A DNA stretch of 64,000 nt, taken from assembly GCA_001797275.1 (NCBI GenBank), contig MGOY01000003.1, forward strand, positions 22,805-86,804, given 5' to 3'. Made by a program: the position numbers and the translations under genes. Positions 10,034-19,249 of this stretch are shown here, in pieces (the stretch's first letter is position 1; each line of letters starts with the position of its first letter). The notes under the pieces were generated by a model. It was not told the DNA's origin. It made no database searches and worked only from the letters and a program-made list of their open reading frames with translations. Origin of the DNA: Clostridiales bacterium GWF2_38_85 (GTDB taxonomy: Bacteria; Bacillota; Clostridia; Oscillospirales; CAG-382).

Positions 10034-11995
10034 TCAATACTTCCCAAATTCGTTATCACTGAGCGAAATTTTGATTTCCTTAGATTCAGGCTTTTTTATT
10101 TCTTTAATTTGAACCTGAGGCTTTTTTACTGTCATATTATATGCTTTTACTGTGCTGTTCTTTAATTTAAACTTTGTAATTTGTTCCTCCAGTACAACAG
10201 CTTGTCCGGAGAGTTCTTCGCTTGCTGCGGCTGTTTCCTGTGATGTTGAGGAATTTGCCTGAACAACCTGCGATACCTGCATAACACCCTGGTTAATCTG
10301 TGAAATACCGCTTGCCTGTTCATTAGATGCGACAGCGATGTTCTTTACAAGCTCTGCAACCTTTGCTACACCCTCAACAATCTTTTTCAATTCCTCAGCT
10401 GTGTTATCGACGATCTTCGATCCATCGTTGACTTTACTGATCGAACCTTCGATAAGTGTCGTGGTTTCTTTGGCAGCATTTGCTGATCTTGCTGCGAGGT
10501 TTCTTACTTCCTCTGCAACTACTGCAAAGCCTTTGCCATGCTGACCTGCTCTTGCTGCTTCAACCGCTGCATTAAGTGCAAGTATATTTGTCTGGAATGC
10601 AATATCATCGATTACTTTGATTATCTTGGAGATGCTACTGGATGATGTGTTGATATCCTCCATAGATTTAAGCATCATCTTCATCTGATCATTACCGACA
10701 GCTGCATATTTTTGCGCCGAATCGGCATATGCATTTGCGGTTGTTGCGTTTTCCGCATTAAGCTTAGTCTGGGATGCTATTTCTTCAATCGACGCTGTAA
10801 GTTCTTCAATTGAGCTTGCCTGTTCGGTTGCACCTTGTGAAAGCTCGATGCTTGAATCGGATATCTGCTTTGCACCTGCGGCGACCTGTTCTGCTGCTGT
10901 TCTGATGCTGGACATAAGATCGTTCATGCTGTCCGTAACTGTCTGTAATGATTTTGCAAGTGTACCAAGCTCATCAGCTCTGTCGATATTGACATCAATA
11001 TTAAAATTTCCGGCTGCCTGACTGTTCGCTACTTCAACAAGTCTTTTAATAGGCTTCTTGAAACCGAATGCTATAAACATGGCAATAATAATGCCAGCAA
11101 TAACCGCAACAGTACTAATAATTATCAGACTTATTCTAAGACTATTCATATCAGCAAAAACTTCACTTTCAGGAGCTGCGAGACCAATTGACCATGTAGT
11201 ACCTTTTATAGGTGAATACCCTAAATATTTATTTATACCCTGATAAAAATATTTACCTACTCCGGTTTCACCATTAGCCATTTTTCTTATTATATTTGCC
11301 AATGGAACCAATGTTTCGTCAGATTTAGATTGGTCAATAAAATTTGTAAATGAAGTGATTAAATCTCTTGTTTTATGTGCAACTACAGTACCTTCACCAT
11401 TTACAATATAAGCGTAGCCTGATGTTGCATATTTCATAGCTTCAACGAGCTCGGTAATTTTATATGCATCACGAACTGCTGTGAGTGTACCTATTATTTT
11501 ATTTGACGAATCTCTGAATGGGATAATATACAAAATCGAAATTTCAGATGTTCCAGCTATGTACATTGGGTTAGAAATTGAATTTACACCTTTTATTGCT
11601 GTATTATAGAAACTTTCATTTGAAATATTGATTGAATCGTTTTTCAATGAATATCCGTTGCCATTTGCATCTGTTACTATCATATCATAACTACCGGTTG
11701 TTTCAGCTGCTCTTGTTAATAAATCAATTATCTCTGACTTATTTGCATTTATATCGAGAAACATCTCATCAAGTACCAGAGATTCTAATCTGTTATGTAC
11801 ACCCTTGATGTGTTCGCTGATTTTATCTCCGGATTCCTGGGTTATTTTTAAAAGAGAATCATTAAGATTTTTTTCTAATGCGTTTGATGCAAGAATGCTT
11901 GAATATACAGTTAGAATCACACATATTATGGTTATAACAAGCCCTATGTTAACAATAAGTTTTGCTGTTATGCTTTTAAATCGAAATTTTTTCAT
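10034..11995 (-). CDS. Methyl-accepting chemotaxis protein
   Basis: Membrane chemoreceptor of 653 residues. Transmembrane segment 1 is at about 11-33, followed by an extracellular dCache-type sensor domain (about 35-280; [19 protein letters not shown] and a [12 protein letters not shown] strand). Transmembrane segment 2 is near 285-310, then a HAMP linker ([20 protein letters not shown]) and the coiled-coil signalling domain. The conserved tip is present ([18 protein letters not shown]). No C-terminal CheR-docking pentapeptide is seen. The ligand is unknown. It lies inside the chemotaxis operon, 32 nt after cheW; a GGAGGG ribosome site lies 8 nt before the ATG. Confidence 0.95.
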   Translation of the reverse strand: MKKFRFKSITAKLIVNIGLVITIICVILTVYSSILASNALEKNLNDSLLKITQESGDKISEHIKGVHNRLESLVLDEMFLDINANKSEIIDLLTRAAETTGSYDMIVTDANGNGYSLKNDSINISNESFYNTAIKGVNSISNPMYIAGTSEISILYIIPFRDSSNKIIGTLTAVRDAYKITELVEAMKYATSGYAYIVNGEGTVVAHKTRDLITSFTNFIDQSKSDETLVPLANIIRKMANGETGVGKYFYQGINKYLGYSPIKGTTWSIGLAAPESEVFADMNSLRISLIIISTVAVIAGIIIAMFIAFGFKKPIKRLVEVANSQAAGNFNIDVNIDRADELGTLAKSLQTVTDSMNDLMSSIRTAAEQVAAGAKQISDSSIELSQGATEQASSIEELTASIEEIASQTKLNAENATTANAYADSAQKYAAVGNDQMKMMLKSMEDINTSSSSISKIIKVIDDIAFQTNILALNAAVEAARAGQHGKGFAVVAEEVRNLAARSANAAKETTTLIEGSISKVNDGSKIVDNTAEELKKIVEGVAKVAELVKNIAVASNEQASGISQINQGVMQVSQVVQANSSTSQETAAASEELSGQAVVLEEQITKFKLKNSTVKAYNMTVKKPQVQIKEIKKPESKEIKISLSDNEFGKY

Positions 11996-12027
11996 TTGAA
12001 TTACCCTCCTATAATTTTCTATTATGT

Positions 12028-12525
12028 TTATCCACCTGCGAGATTCGTAAAAATTTCAGCATCATCGCAGCTCAAAAGGCTGTGGTAATCAAGTAATAAT
12101 TTGATATCTTCACCGACTTTACCGATACCTTTTATAAACTTATTACTCGATTTATTCATTTCCGGCGGATCAACGATATCACTTTCCGGAATGGTCAACA
12201 CCTCAGAGACACTGTCAACAATGAATCCGATATCTGTATTGTCTATTAAAGCTACAATTATGCATGTCCTGTCATTGTACTCCAGTACATTCATATTGAA
12301 TCGTAACCTGATATCCATAACAGGTATAATTCGTCCTCTGAGATTAATAATGCCCTTTATATAATTTGGTAGTCCGGGGACCGATGTTATAGGCATCATA
12401 TTTATAATTTCGGTTACATATTTGATTTCTATACCAAAAAATTCTTTTCCAAGATTGAAGGTTAAGTATCTCCCGGACTGAGTATCCTCCTCAAGCACGA
12501 TAAAGTTGTTTACCAAATCTGCCAT
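12028..12525 (-). CDS. cheW: CheW, receptor-kinase coupling protein
   Basis: Scaffold that links chemoreceptors to CheA. The 165 residues form one CheW domain: [18 protein letters not shown], then [24 protein letters not shown] and the closing [17 protein letters not shown] start it at ATG 12525, where GGGAGG lies 8 nt upstream; a longer in-frame start at 12567 would overlap cheA by 28 nt and has no ribosome site. It lies between cheA and mcp and is the only CheW-domain protein here apart from the CheA C-terminus. Confidence 0.94.
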   Translation of the reverse strand: MADLVNNFIVLEEDTQSGRYLTFNLGKEFFGIEIKYVTEIINMMPITSVPGLPNYIKGIINLRGRIIPVMDIRLRFNMNVLEYNDRTCIIVALIDNTDIGFIVDSVSEVLTIPESDIVDPPEMNKSSNKFIKGIGKVGEDIKLLLDYHSLLSCDDAEIFTNLAGG

Positions 12526-12539
12526 TAAATTTCCCTCCC

Positions 12540-14552
12540 TTATTTTATTTCTGCATTCATAAGCCAACCTGTATCAAGAATCAAGCTTATACTGCCATTG
12601 CCAAGTAATGTGCAGCCTGCCACTCCTTCTACCATTCTTGTTCGTCTGATAAAATCAGGCATTGATTTTACGACAACCTGCTGCTGCCCGATGAGTGTGT
12701 CGGCAAACACACAGCGTCTTCTTTCATCCTGTTCAATCATTATAAGAATCCCATCTGTCAGTTCCTGAATTTCGGTTTCTATATCCCACTGCTGATGCAG
12801 TTTTATGATAGCATAGCATTCACCACGTACCATTATCATCAGGTTCCCATCAGTATCGCATATAATATCATTTTTTTTTGGTTTAAAGGACTCACGGATT
12901 GCTGTAATCGGTATTGTGAAATGTCTGTCCCCAACTGAAATGTTCATTCCGTCGATGATTGCAACAGTAAGAGGAATTTTCATTGTGACAGTGGTTCCCT
13001 GCCTCTCTATGCTGTCGACTGTAACAGCCCCTCCGATCGATAATATATTCTGCATAACAACATCCATGCCAACACCGCGGCCGCTGAATTCAGATACATT
13101 TTCGTTTGTCGAGAAACCGGGCATGAATATCATGTTGTAAATATCCCTGTCAGTCATCTCGCTTTCGGGTTTGAACAATATATTGTTCTTCTTTGCCTTA
13201 GCAAGAATTTTTTCTTTATTCAACCCTCGCCCGTCATCCTTGGCAAGAATAAAAACATTACTGCCCGAATTATATGCTTCAAGAGTAACCTTGCCTTCCG
13301 GTGACTTGCCGGCAGTAATACGTTCTTCAGGCATTTCAAGACCGTGATCTATGCTGTTTCTGACCAGATGCAGGAGTGGATTTGATAGGTGCTCGATAAT
13401 ATTTTTATCAACTTCGGTCTCTTCGCCTATGAACTCAAGCATAACTTCCTTCCCAAGCTTTTTGCTCATATCACGGACAATCCGGTGCATTTTCTGAAAG
13501 GTTGTTGTTAACGGAACCAGTCTCATCGACATTACCATATCTTGCATTTCAACAATGATCTTATGAAGCTGCAGTGCTTCTCTCCGGAATGACTGAAGCT
13601 CAAGCCCCTTCAAATCCGGATTTTCAACAACCATTGATTCAGCAATTACAACCTCACCGATCAGGTTCATCAATTTGTCGAGCTTCGAAACATTAATACT
13701 GATTATACTTTGAGCCGATTGATGGTTTTCTGCTTTATTATTATGTATTTCTTCATTTTGAATAAGTACATTTTTTACGTCTTTTTTATCTTCCGGCTTT
13801 ATATCAGTACATTCATGAGAACACTTTTCGATATCAAGTAATGTTAAATCAATGTCTTTTATAAACGGTGTTTGCATAATAATGTCATTTAGCTCGTTGT
13901 ATGATTTATTCGAATCAAAAAAAACTAAAAACCCGTTTTTTCTTATTTCAAATGCTGTATCATCGTTATCTATTATCCCTTCGGGATTATAAGATATATT
14001 TTGGACATATTCTTCAAAATCCCTAATGAAAGAATAGGCGCGTATATTTTCCATTTCGCAGCCTTCTTCATAATATAAGATAGCTTTGAATGAATACGAT
14101 GGTAAATTATTAGATATTTCTTTAGGATTGGAGTTCTTTCCCACCTTTATATCTTCGAGACATTTTTCGATTTGTATTATTATCTCATCAGCACCATTGA
14201 TATCAAGCTCTGTGTTTTCTTTGATTTTATTGACTTCGCTGCTGATGAAATCCATACATAAAAGAATCAAGTCAGATATCAGGCTACTGTTATACTCAAT
14301 CGAAGAATTTTCACGAATGAAAAAGAATAAATCCTCCGCCTTATGAGCAAGTGAAGCAATATAAGAATATGACATCATTGCCGCAGAGCCTTTGATTGTA
14401 TGCATGATTCTGAAAATTTCATTTATTGCGGAATCTGAAAAATGTCTTTCATTTTCGGTTTCGAGAATGATTTTTTCGAGTTGTTCGGTGTTTTGAGTTG
14501 TTTCAAACACGAACATCTCAAGCAACGAATCTCCGTTGTATTGCTCACCCAT
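12540..14552 (-). CDS. cheA: CheA, chemotaxis histidine kinase
   Basis: Receptor-controlled kinase that phosphorylates CheY and CheB. Of 670 residues, the P1 phosphotransfer domain carries H51 (IMHTIKGSA). A P2-like response regulator docking region follows at about 150-240, then the dimerisation domain (SKLDKLMNLIGEVVIAES near 288). The ATP-binding domain has HLVRNSIDHGLEMPEER, the DDGRGL box and GRGVGMDVV. The CheW-like P5 domain closes the protein. All catalytic boxes are intact. It starts 22 nt after cheY and precedes cheW. Confidence 0.97.
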   Translation of the reverse strand: MGEQYNGDSLLEMFVFETTQNTEQLEKIILETENERHFSDSAINEIFRIMHTIKGSAAMMSYSYIASLAHKAEDLFFFIRENSSIEYNSSLISDLILLCMDFISSEVNKIKENTELDINGADEIIIQIEKCLEDIKVGKNSNPKEISNNLPSYSFKAILYYEEGCEMENIRAYSFIRDFEEYVQNISYNPEGIIDNDDTAFEIRKNGFLVFFDSNKSYNELNDIIMQTPFIKDIDLTLLDIEKCSHECTDIKPEDKKDVKNVLIQNEEIHNNKAENHQSAQSIISINVSKLDKLMNLIGEVVIAESMVVENPDLKGLELQSFRREALQLHKIIVEMQDMVMSMRLVPLTTTFQKMHRIVRDMSKKLGKEVMLEFIGEETEVDKNIIEHLSNPLLHLVRNSIDHGLEMPEERITAGKSPEGKVTLEAYNSGSNVFILAKDDGRGLNKEKILAKAKKNNILFKPESEMTDRDIYNMIFMPGFSTNENVSEFSGRGVGMDVVMQNILSIGGAVTVDSIERQGTTVTMKIPLTVAIIDGMNISVGDRHFTIPITAIRESFKPKKNDIICDTDGNLMIMVRGECYAIIKLHQQWDIETEIQELTDGILIMIEQDERRRCVFADTLIGQQQVVVKSMPDFIRRTRMVEGVAGCTLLGNGSISLILDTGWLMNAEIK

Positions 14553-14574
14553 ATATTACACCTCGTTTCATTGT

Positions 14575-14940
14575 CTATTTGCTTGTCGCTATTTTCATAA
14601 GTGTTTGAGTAATGTGTTCTTCTTTATAGGGTTTTACTATGAAGGATTTTGCACCACTGAGTATTGCTTCCTTAACCATTCTTTCCTGACCCATTGCAGA
14701 AATCATAACAACCTTTGCAGCCGGATCAATTTCTCGAATCTTTTTCAATGCTTCTATCCCGGTCATATCCGGCATTGTTATATCCATTGTTACAATATCC
14801 GGTTGAAATTCAAGGAATTTTTCGATGCCTTCCTGACCATTTTTTGCATCAGCGATAACCTTAAATCCGCTTTTTTCAAGAACGTTTTTTATTGCAAGCC
14901 TCATAAAAGCAGCATCATCAACAACCAATACGCTAATCAT
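14575..14940 (-). CDS. cheY: CheY, flagellar response regulator
   Basis: Single receiver domain of 121 residues. Phospho-CheY binds the motor switch and sets rotation bias. The acidic pair D8-D9, acceptor D53 (TMDITMPDMTG), switch Ser in MISAMGQ and Lys in FIVKPYKEE are all present. It is the first gene of the cheY-A-W-mcp-R-B operon. Its likely partners are the N-terminal motif of FliM and the FliY phosphatase motifs, both encoded in the long flagellar operon. Confidence 0.95.
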   Translation of the reverse strand: MISVLVVDDAAFMRLAIKNVLEKSGFKVIADAKNGQEGIEKFLEFQPDIVTMDITMPDMTGIEALKKIREIDPAAKVVMISAMGQERMVKEAILSGAKSFIVKPYKEEHITQTLMKIATSK

Positions 14941-15074
14941 ATATGTATTTCTCCCTTTCTTGACGATCTACGATGTTTTATGAATTTTCCTGTGTATAGC
15001 ATTTTTTGTTAAGAATGTTGGAACATACAAAACTCGTTGTCTATAAGATTTTCTTACAGACTGCCACGCTTCAA

Positions 15075-16166
15075 TCATTTGGTTTCTTTATTTCTATTTA
15101 TTCCGACAACCGTAACATTCAATAATGTCGGATCATTGCATAAATCATATACAACATTTTCGATCGGATCTCCTAATTTCGGTATCAATTTTACCTTTGG
15201 TCTCATATAGCTGTCCGGAAAATTTTCGATTACGATTCCTTTTACACCATTGCTCAGATCAACTATTGTTCCAACAGGATAAGGAACAATTTTTTTAATG
15301 AATAATTCGAGTATTTTGGGATCAAACATAATACCTGCATTACCCATAATGTGTTCCATTGCTTCCGATGGTGAAAAAGCTGTCCTGTAAGGCCGATCTG
15401 ATGTCATCGCGTCGTAATTGTCGCAAATAGCAATAATTTTGCCTTCGATTGTTTGCTTTGCAGCCGGAAGTCCCAGTGGATACCCTTTCGAATCATACCT
15501 TTCATGATGAGTCAGAACAGCTATGATCGATTCAAGCGGAAGCGCATTCTGTCTTTTCAAATAATCACTGCCAAACTGACTGTGCTTTTTCATTTGTTCA
15601 TACTCATCATAAGTAAGAGGTCCATCTTTATTTAGAATTTCTTTCGGTATAAAAATCTTCCCGAGATCATGCAGTAATGCCCCCATACCAAGTTTATAAA
15701 GACCGTTTCTGTTCATTCCTGCAGAAACTCCAACCATTATTGCCAATGCCGCTACACTAACACAGTGATAATATGTGTAATCATCAAAGACCTTCAGATC
15801 TACCATATTTACCATGGCATTTTTATCAGTGGATATTTCATCGATAATATCATCAAGCAAATGCTTCATTGTTGAAAATGAATATGATGTTACCAAAGAA
15901 TCTCCCCGGTCAATGCCTTGAAAAAAGCTTCTGACTGCTTTCACAGTATTTTCTTTAAGCTTTGTACTGATAATACCTTTTACATTGGGTTCATCCGGCG
16001 AATTATCTACTATGTATGCGCCATCACAACCGGCAACTTCCAATTTGTTAATTAATGAATCCGTTAAAAAACTACCGGCCGAAAGAAGCAATTCACTGCG
16101 TGAACCGTAGAGATTTTTTGCTAAAACCATTCCGGCTTTTAAATTAGACGGTTGTATATATCTCAT
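15075..16166 (-). CDS. HD-GYP domain protein, putative c-di-GMP phosphodiesterase
   Basis: Metal-dependent phosphodiesterase family that usually degrades cyclic di-GMP, lowering the signal that favours sessile life. The 363 residues have an N-terminal DUF3391-like region, then HD at 166-167 (LLHDLGK), HHE at 220-222 and GYP at 228-230, so metal ligands and signature are kept. A C-terminal beta-rich tail of about 70 residues follows (PYPVGTIVDLSNGVKGIVIEN). No receiver or membrane segment is seen. Lying between flagellin and chemotaxis genes, it plausibly couples c-di-GMP to motility. It reads with cheY, but about 135 nt separate them. Confidence 0.88.
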   Translation of the reverse strand: MRYIQPSNLKAGMVLAKNLYGSRSELLLSAGSFLTDSLINKLEVAGCDGAYIVDNSPDEPNVKGIISTKLKENTVKAVRSFFQGIDRGDSLVTSYSFSTMKHLLDDIIDEISTDKNAMVNMVDLKVFDDYTYYHCVSVAALAIMVGVSAGMNRNGLYKLGMGALLHDLGKIFIPKEILNKDGPLTYDEYEQMKKHSQFGSDYLKRQNALPLESIIAVLTHHERYDSKGYPLGLPAAKQTIEGKIIAICDNYDAMTSDRPYRTAFSPSEAMEHIMGNAGIMFDPKILELFIKKIVPYPVGTIVDLSNGVKGIVIENFPDSYMRPKVKLIPKLGDPIENVVYDLCNDPTLLNVTVVGINRNKETK

Positions 16167-16233
16167 CTCAACACCACGTATTTGTAATATTTTATTTTCT
16201 GATACATTATAATGCCATATGTCTTTTTATTGA

Positions 16234-16365
16234 TTCTGCGGGAGTAATACTAATCTCTCATAAAACATAACGCTAAAATCCTGCAGAAAAAGCCATTCAG
16301 CAAAGGTTTTCCTTGAATTTTATCTATGTTTTCAATCGATATAAGTATAAAAAACTCCCGCAGAA
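16234..16365 (-). repeat. Perfect 11-bp hairpin behind flagellin 1, split by a MITE-like element
   Basis: TTCTGCGGGAG (16234-16244) and CTCCCGCAGAA (16355-16365) pair perfectly, 31 nt after the stop of the first flagellin gene. Removing the 100-bp element at 16248-16347 and one of the flanking TAA copies leaves this stem with a 7-nt A-rich loop. It was probably the transcription end of the flagellin cluster, although no clean U-run follows the stem. Confidence 0.75.
16248..16347 (-). repeat. MITE-like palindromic element, full copy (subtype 2)
   Basis: A 100-bp imperfect palindrome with ends TACTAATC... and ...AAGTA, flanked by direct TAA repeats (TTA on the other strand). In reverse orientation it aligns along its length with the copies at 38787 and 44392, including the shared core ATAAAATTCAAG. 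It is inserted in the loop of a hairpin. Confidence 0.85.
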
Positions 16366-16395
16366 ATTCAATTATCAGATACCTTTTTCTTCAGC

Positions 16396-17253
16396 TTACT
16401 GAAGTAACTGAAGAACGCCCTGAGGTTGTGAGTTAGCCTGTGCAAGCATCGACTGAGCTGCCTGGAGAAGGATGTTGTTCTTTGTGTAGTTCATCATCTC
16501 TTCTGCCATATCAACGTCTCTTACACGGGATTCTGCTGTCTGAAGGTTTTCCTTCGTTGTTGCCATGTTATTTGAAGCATGCTCAAGCTGGTTCTGTAAT
16601 GCACCATAACCCGCTCTTTCGGTATTAACCTCTGTAATCGCATCTTCTACTGATGTTACTGTTACTAAAGCTGCATTTGTTGCAGTTGTAGCAGCAGCAG
16701 TAAGTGTTGTTAATGCACTAAGCTTAGTTGTTGTTGCTTGATCGATTGTTACACTTTGAGTTGCATTTTCACCATATTTAATTGTTGAAGCTGTTCCGGA
16801 ACCATCCTGTGCCGTAAGAACACCTGCTGTATTAACCTGTGTGCCAAAAACTGCAATACCATTGAATTTTGTATTAGCATAAATTTCTGATATTGCTGTA
16901 CCGAGCGCTTTCATTTCTGAACCTATGTTAACTTTGTCATCATCGCTGTATGTTCCGTTCTGAACTTGAACTGCGAGTTCTTTTATTCTTGTCAACATGT
17001 CGGATGCTTCGTTTAAAGCACCTTCAGCTGTCTGAATAAAGGAAATACCATCCTGTGCATTTCTGTTTGCCTGCGTAAGTCCGCGAATCTGGCTTCTCAT
17101 CTTGTTCGAAATTGAAAGTCCCGCTGCATCGTCTGCCGCACGGTTAATTCTCGAACCGCTTGAAAGCTTCTCCATGGATTTGTTTGTTGCCACTGCATTA
17201 CTGTTGTACTGGCGATATGTATTCATCGCCGCTACGTTATTACTGATACGCAT
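16396..17253 (-). CDS. Flagellin 1
   Basis: Filament subunit of 285 residues, secreted through the flagellar export apparatus. The N-terminal D0/D1 region (MRISNNVAAMNTYRQY, GLSISNKMRSQIRGL) and C-terminal D1/D0 region (DVDMAEEMMNYTKNNILLQA, ending PQGVLQLLQ) are conserved. The middle 70 residues are Ala/Thr-rich and differ from the other copies, as expected for the exposed surface. It is the last of four tandem flagellin genes in reading direction. Its leader and first 75 codons match flagellin 2 almost base for base. Confidence 0.97.
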   Translation of the reverse strand: MRISNNVAAMNTYRQYNSNAVATNKSMEKLSSGSRINRAADDAAGLSISNKMRSQIRGLTQANRNAQDGISFIQTAEGALNEASDMLTRIKELAVQVQNGTYSDDDKVNIGSEMKALGTAISEIYANTKFNGIAVFGTQVNTAGVLTAQDGSGTASTIKYGENATQSVTIDQATTTKLSALTTLTAAATTATNAALVTVTSVEDAITEVNTERAGYGALQNQLEHASNNMATTKENLQTAESRVRDVDMAEEMMNYTKNNILLQAAQSMLAQANSQPQGVLQLLQ

Positions 17254-17262
17254 TTATAATTT

Positions 17263-17295
17263 CCTCCTTGAATTTCTTTCGGGATTCCATTCCCG
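17263..17295 (-). promoter_or_regulatory. Flagellin 1 leader: CsrA-like hairpin plus RBS
   Basis: In the RNA, CGGGA and UCCCG pair around a loop AUGGAA (17280-17295), presenting AUGGA. About 10 nt later, the ribosome site AAGGAGG (17263-17269) contains a second A-N-GGA. CsrA binds A-N-GGA in hairpin loops, commonly with one site overlapping the ribosome site. This is inferred from sequence pattern and the nearby csrA and fliW genes. Confidence 0.65.
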
Positions 17296-17324
17296 TATTA
17301 TTTTTTTATCAGTGTAACTTCAGA

Positions 17325-18224
17325 TTATTGAAGCAACTGAAGAACACCCTGAGGTTGTGAATTAGCTTGTGCAAGCATCGACTGAGCTGCCTGGAGAAGT
17401 ATGTTGTTCTTTGTGTAGTTCATCATTTCTTCAGCCATATCAACATCTCTTACACGGGATTCTGCCGACTGCAGATTTTCCTTTGTCGTTGCCATGTTAT
17501 TTGCTGCATGCTCAAGTTGATTCTGTTGAGCACCGTAAGCAGCACGGGATGTATTAACTTCAGTTATTGCACTTTCAACTGATGTTACTGTTACAAGTGC
17601 CGCATTTGCTGCTTTAGCTGCAGCATCAGCACCGGTTACTGCACCGGCAGTAAGAGTTGTCATTGCATTAAGATTAGTTGTTGTGGCCTGTAAAATATCG
17701 ATTGATTGGTTTGCATTCTCACCGTATTTGATTGTAGCAGCTATATCAGCTGCAAGTGGTGTTGCCGGAACTGTCTGTGCATCAAGTATACCGGCAGATG
17801 ATGATGCCTGAGTGCCGAATACATCGATACCGTTAAATTTTGTGTTGGTGTAAATCTCGGTTATAGCTGTACCAAGAGCATTCATTTCAGAACCGATATT
17901 GACTTTATCATCATTACTGTATGTTCCGTTTTGAACCTGAACTGCAAGCTCTTTAATTCTTGTCAGCATGTCGGATACTTCGTTCAAAGCACCTTCAGCT
18001 GTCTGAATAAAGGAAATACCATCCTGTGCATTTCTGTTTGCCTGCGTAAGTCCGCGAATCTGGCTTCTCATCTTGTTCGAAATTGAAAGTCCCGCTGCAT
18101 CGTCTGCCGCACGGTTAATTCTCGAACCGCTTGAAAGCTTCTCCATGGATTTGTTTGTTGCCACTGCATTACTGTTGTACTGGCGATATGTATTCATCGC
18201 CGCTACGTTATTACTGATACGCAT
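17325..18224 (-). CDS. Flagellin 2
   Basis: Flagellar filament protein of 299 residues with the same N- and C-terminal core as the other copies and a longer Ala-rich central region (about 140-225). Its product differs from flagellin 3 at only two positions near residue 20 (Ser/Ala here, Asn/Ser there). The DNA of the two genes is identical by eye over nearly the whole length, so this is a recent tandem duplication with a period of 971 bp. It ends 71 nt before flagellin 1. Confidence 0.97.
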   Translation of the reverse strand: MRISNNVAAMNTYRQYNSNAVATNKSMEKLSSGSRINRAADDAAGLSISNKMRSQIRGLTQANRNAQDGISFIQTAEGALNEVSDMLTRIKELAVQVQNGTYSNDDKVNIGSEMNALGTAITEIYTNTKFNGIDVFGTQASSSAGILDAQTVPATPLAADIAATIKYGENANQSIDILQATTTNLNAMTTLTAGAVTGADAAAKAANAALVTVTSVESAITEVNTSRAAYGAQQNQLEHAANNMATTKENLQSAESRVRDVDMAEEMMNYTKNNILLQAAQSMLAQANSQPQGVLQLLQ

Positions 18225-18233
18225 TTATAATTT

Positions 18234-18266
18234 CCTCCTTGAATTTCTTTCGGGATTCCATTCCCG
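18234..18266 (-). promoter_or_regulatory. Flagellin 2 leader: CsrA-like hairpin plus RBS
   Basis: Identical in sequence to the flagellin 1 leader. A CGGGA/UCCCG stem presents AUGGAA in the loop (18251-18266), and AAGGAGG at 18234-18240 overlaps the ribosome site. A TCAA-N15-ACTGATAA string just upstream, reaching into flagellin 3, is a weak sigma-28 promoter candidate and is also present before flagellin 1. Confidence 0.6.
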
Positions 18267-18295
18267 TATTATTTTTTTATCAGTGTAACTTCAGA

Positions 18296-19195
18296 TTATT
18301 GAAGCAACTGAAGAACACCCTGAGGTTGTGAATTAGCTTGTGCAAGCATCGACTGAGCTGCCTGGAGAAGTATGTTGTTCTTTGTGTAGTTCATCATTTC
18401 TTCAGCCATATCAACATCTCTTACACGGGATTCTGCCGACTGCAGATTTTCCTTTGTCGTTGCCATGTTATTTGCTGCATGCTCAAGTTGATTCTGTTGA
18501 GCACCGTAAGCAGCACGGGATGTATTAACTTCAGTTATTGCACTTTCAACTGATGTTACTGTTACAAGTGCCGCATTTGCTGCTTTAGCTGCAGCATCAG
18601 CACCGGTTACTGCACCGGCAGTAAGAGTTGTCATTGCATTAAGATTAGTTGTTGTGGCCTGTAAAATATCGATTGATTGGTTTGCATTCTCACCGTATTT
18701 GATTGTAGCAGCTATATCAGCTGCAAGTGGTGTTGCCGGAACTGTCTGTGCATCAAGTATACCGGCAGATGATGATGCCTGAGTGCCGAATACATCGATA
18801 CCGTTAAATTTTGTGTTGGTGTAAATCTCGGTTATAGCTGTACCAAGAGCATTCATTTCAGAACCGATATTGACTTTATCATCATTACTGTATGTTCCGT
18901 TTTGAACCTGAACTGCAAGCTCTTTAATTCTTGTCAGCATGTCGGATACTTCGTTCAAAGCACCTTCAGCTGTCTGAATAAAGGAAATACCATCCTGTGC
19001 ATTTCTGTTTGCCTGCGTAAGTCCGCGAATCTGGCTTCTCATCTTGTTCGAAATTGAAAGTCCCGCTGCATCGTCTGCCGCACGGTTGATTCTCGAACCG
19101 CTGGAGAGTTTCTCCATAGATTTGTTTGTTGAAACTGCATTGTTGTTGTACTGACGATATGTATTCATCGCCGCTACGTTGTTACTAATACGCAT
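18296..19195 (-). CDS. Flagellin 3
   Basis: Flagellin of 299 residues, essentially the same protein as flagellin 2 (differences only near residues 18-22). The first 35 codons carry extra silent changes, so recombination appears to have stopped there. It lies 53 nt after flagellin 4 in reading direction, a gap with no promoter-like string, so it is probably cotranscribed with flagellin 4. A shared filament role, dosage increase or antigenic reserve are all possible. Confidence 0.97.
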   Translation of the reverse strand: MRISNNVAAMNTYRQYNNNAVSTNKSMEKLSSGSRINRAADDAAGLSISNKMRSQIRGLTQANRNAQDGISFIQTAEGALNEVSDMLTRIKELAVQVQNGTYSNDDKVNIGSEMNALGTAITEIYTNTKFNGIDVFGTQASSSAGILDAQTVPATPLAADIAATIKYGENANQSIDILQATTTNLNAMTTLTAGAVTGADAAAKAANAALVTVTSVESAITEVNTSRAAYGAQQNQLEHAANNMATTKENLQSAESRVRDVDMAEEMMNYTKNNILLQAAQSMLAQANSQPQGVLQLLQ

Positions 19196-19204
19196 TTAAT
19201 TATT

Positions 19205-19235
19205 CCTCCTTGAATTTTTATGGGATTCCATTCCC
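19205..19235 (-). promoter_or_regulatory. Flagellin 3 leader: CsrA-like hairpin plus RBS
   Basis: GGGA/UCCC stem with AUGGAA loop (19222-19235), kept although the surrounding leader bases differ from the other three copies. AAGGAGG follows at the ribosome site (19205-19211). Conservation of the hairpin in a diverged leader supports a function. Confidence 0.65.
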
Positions 19236-19249
19236 TATTTTAGTTACTG

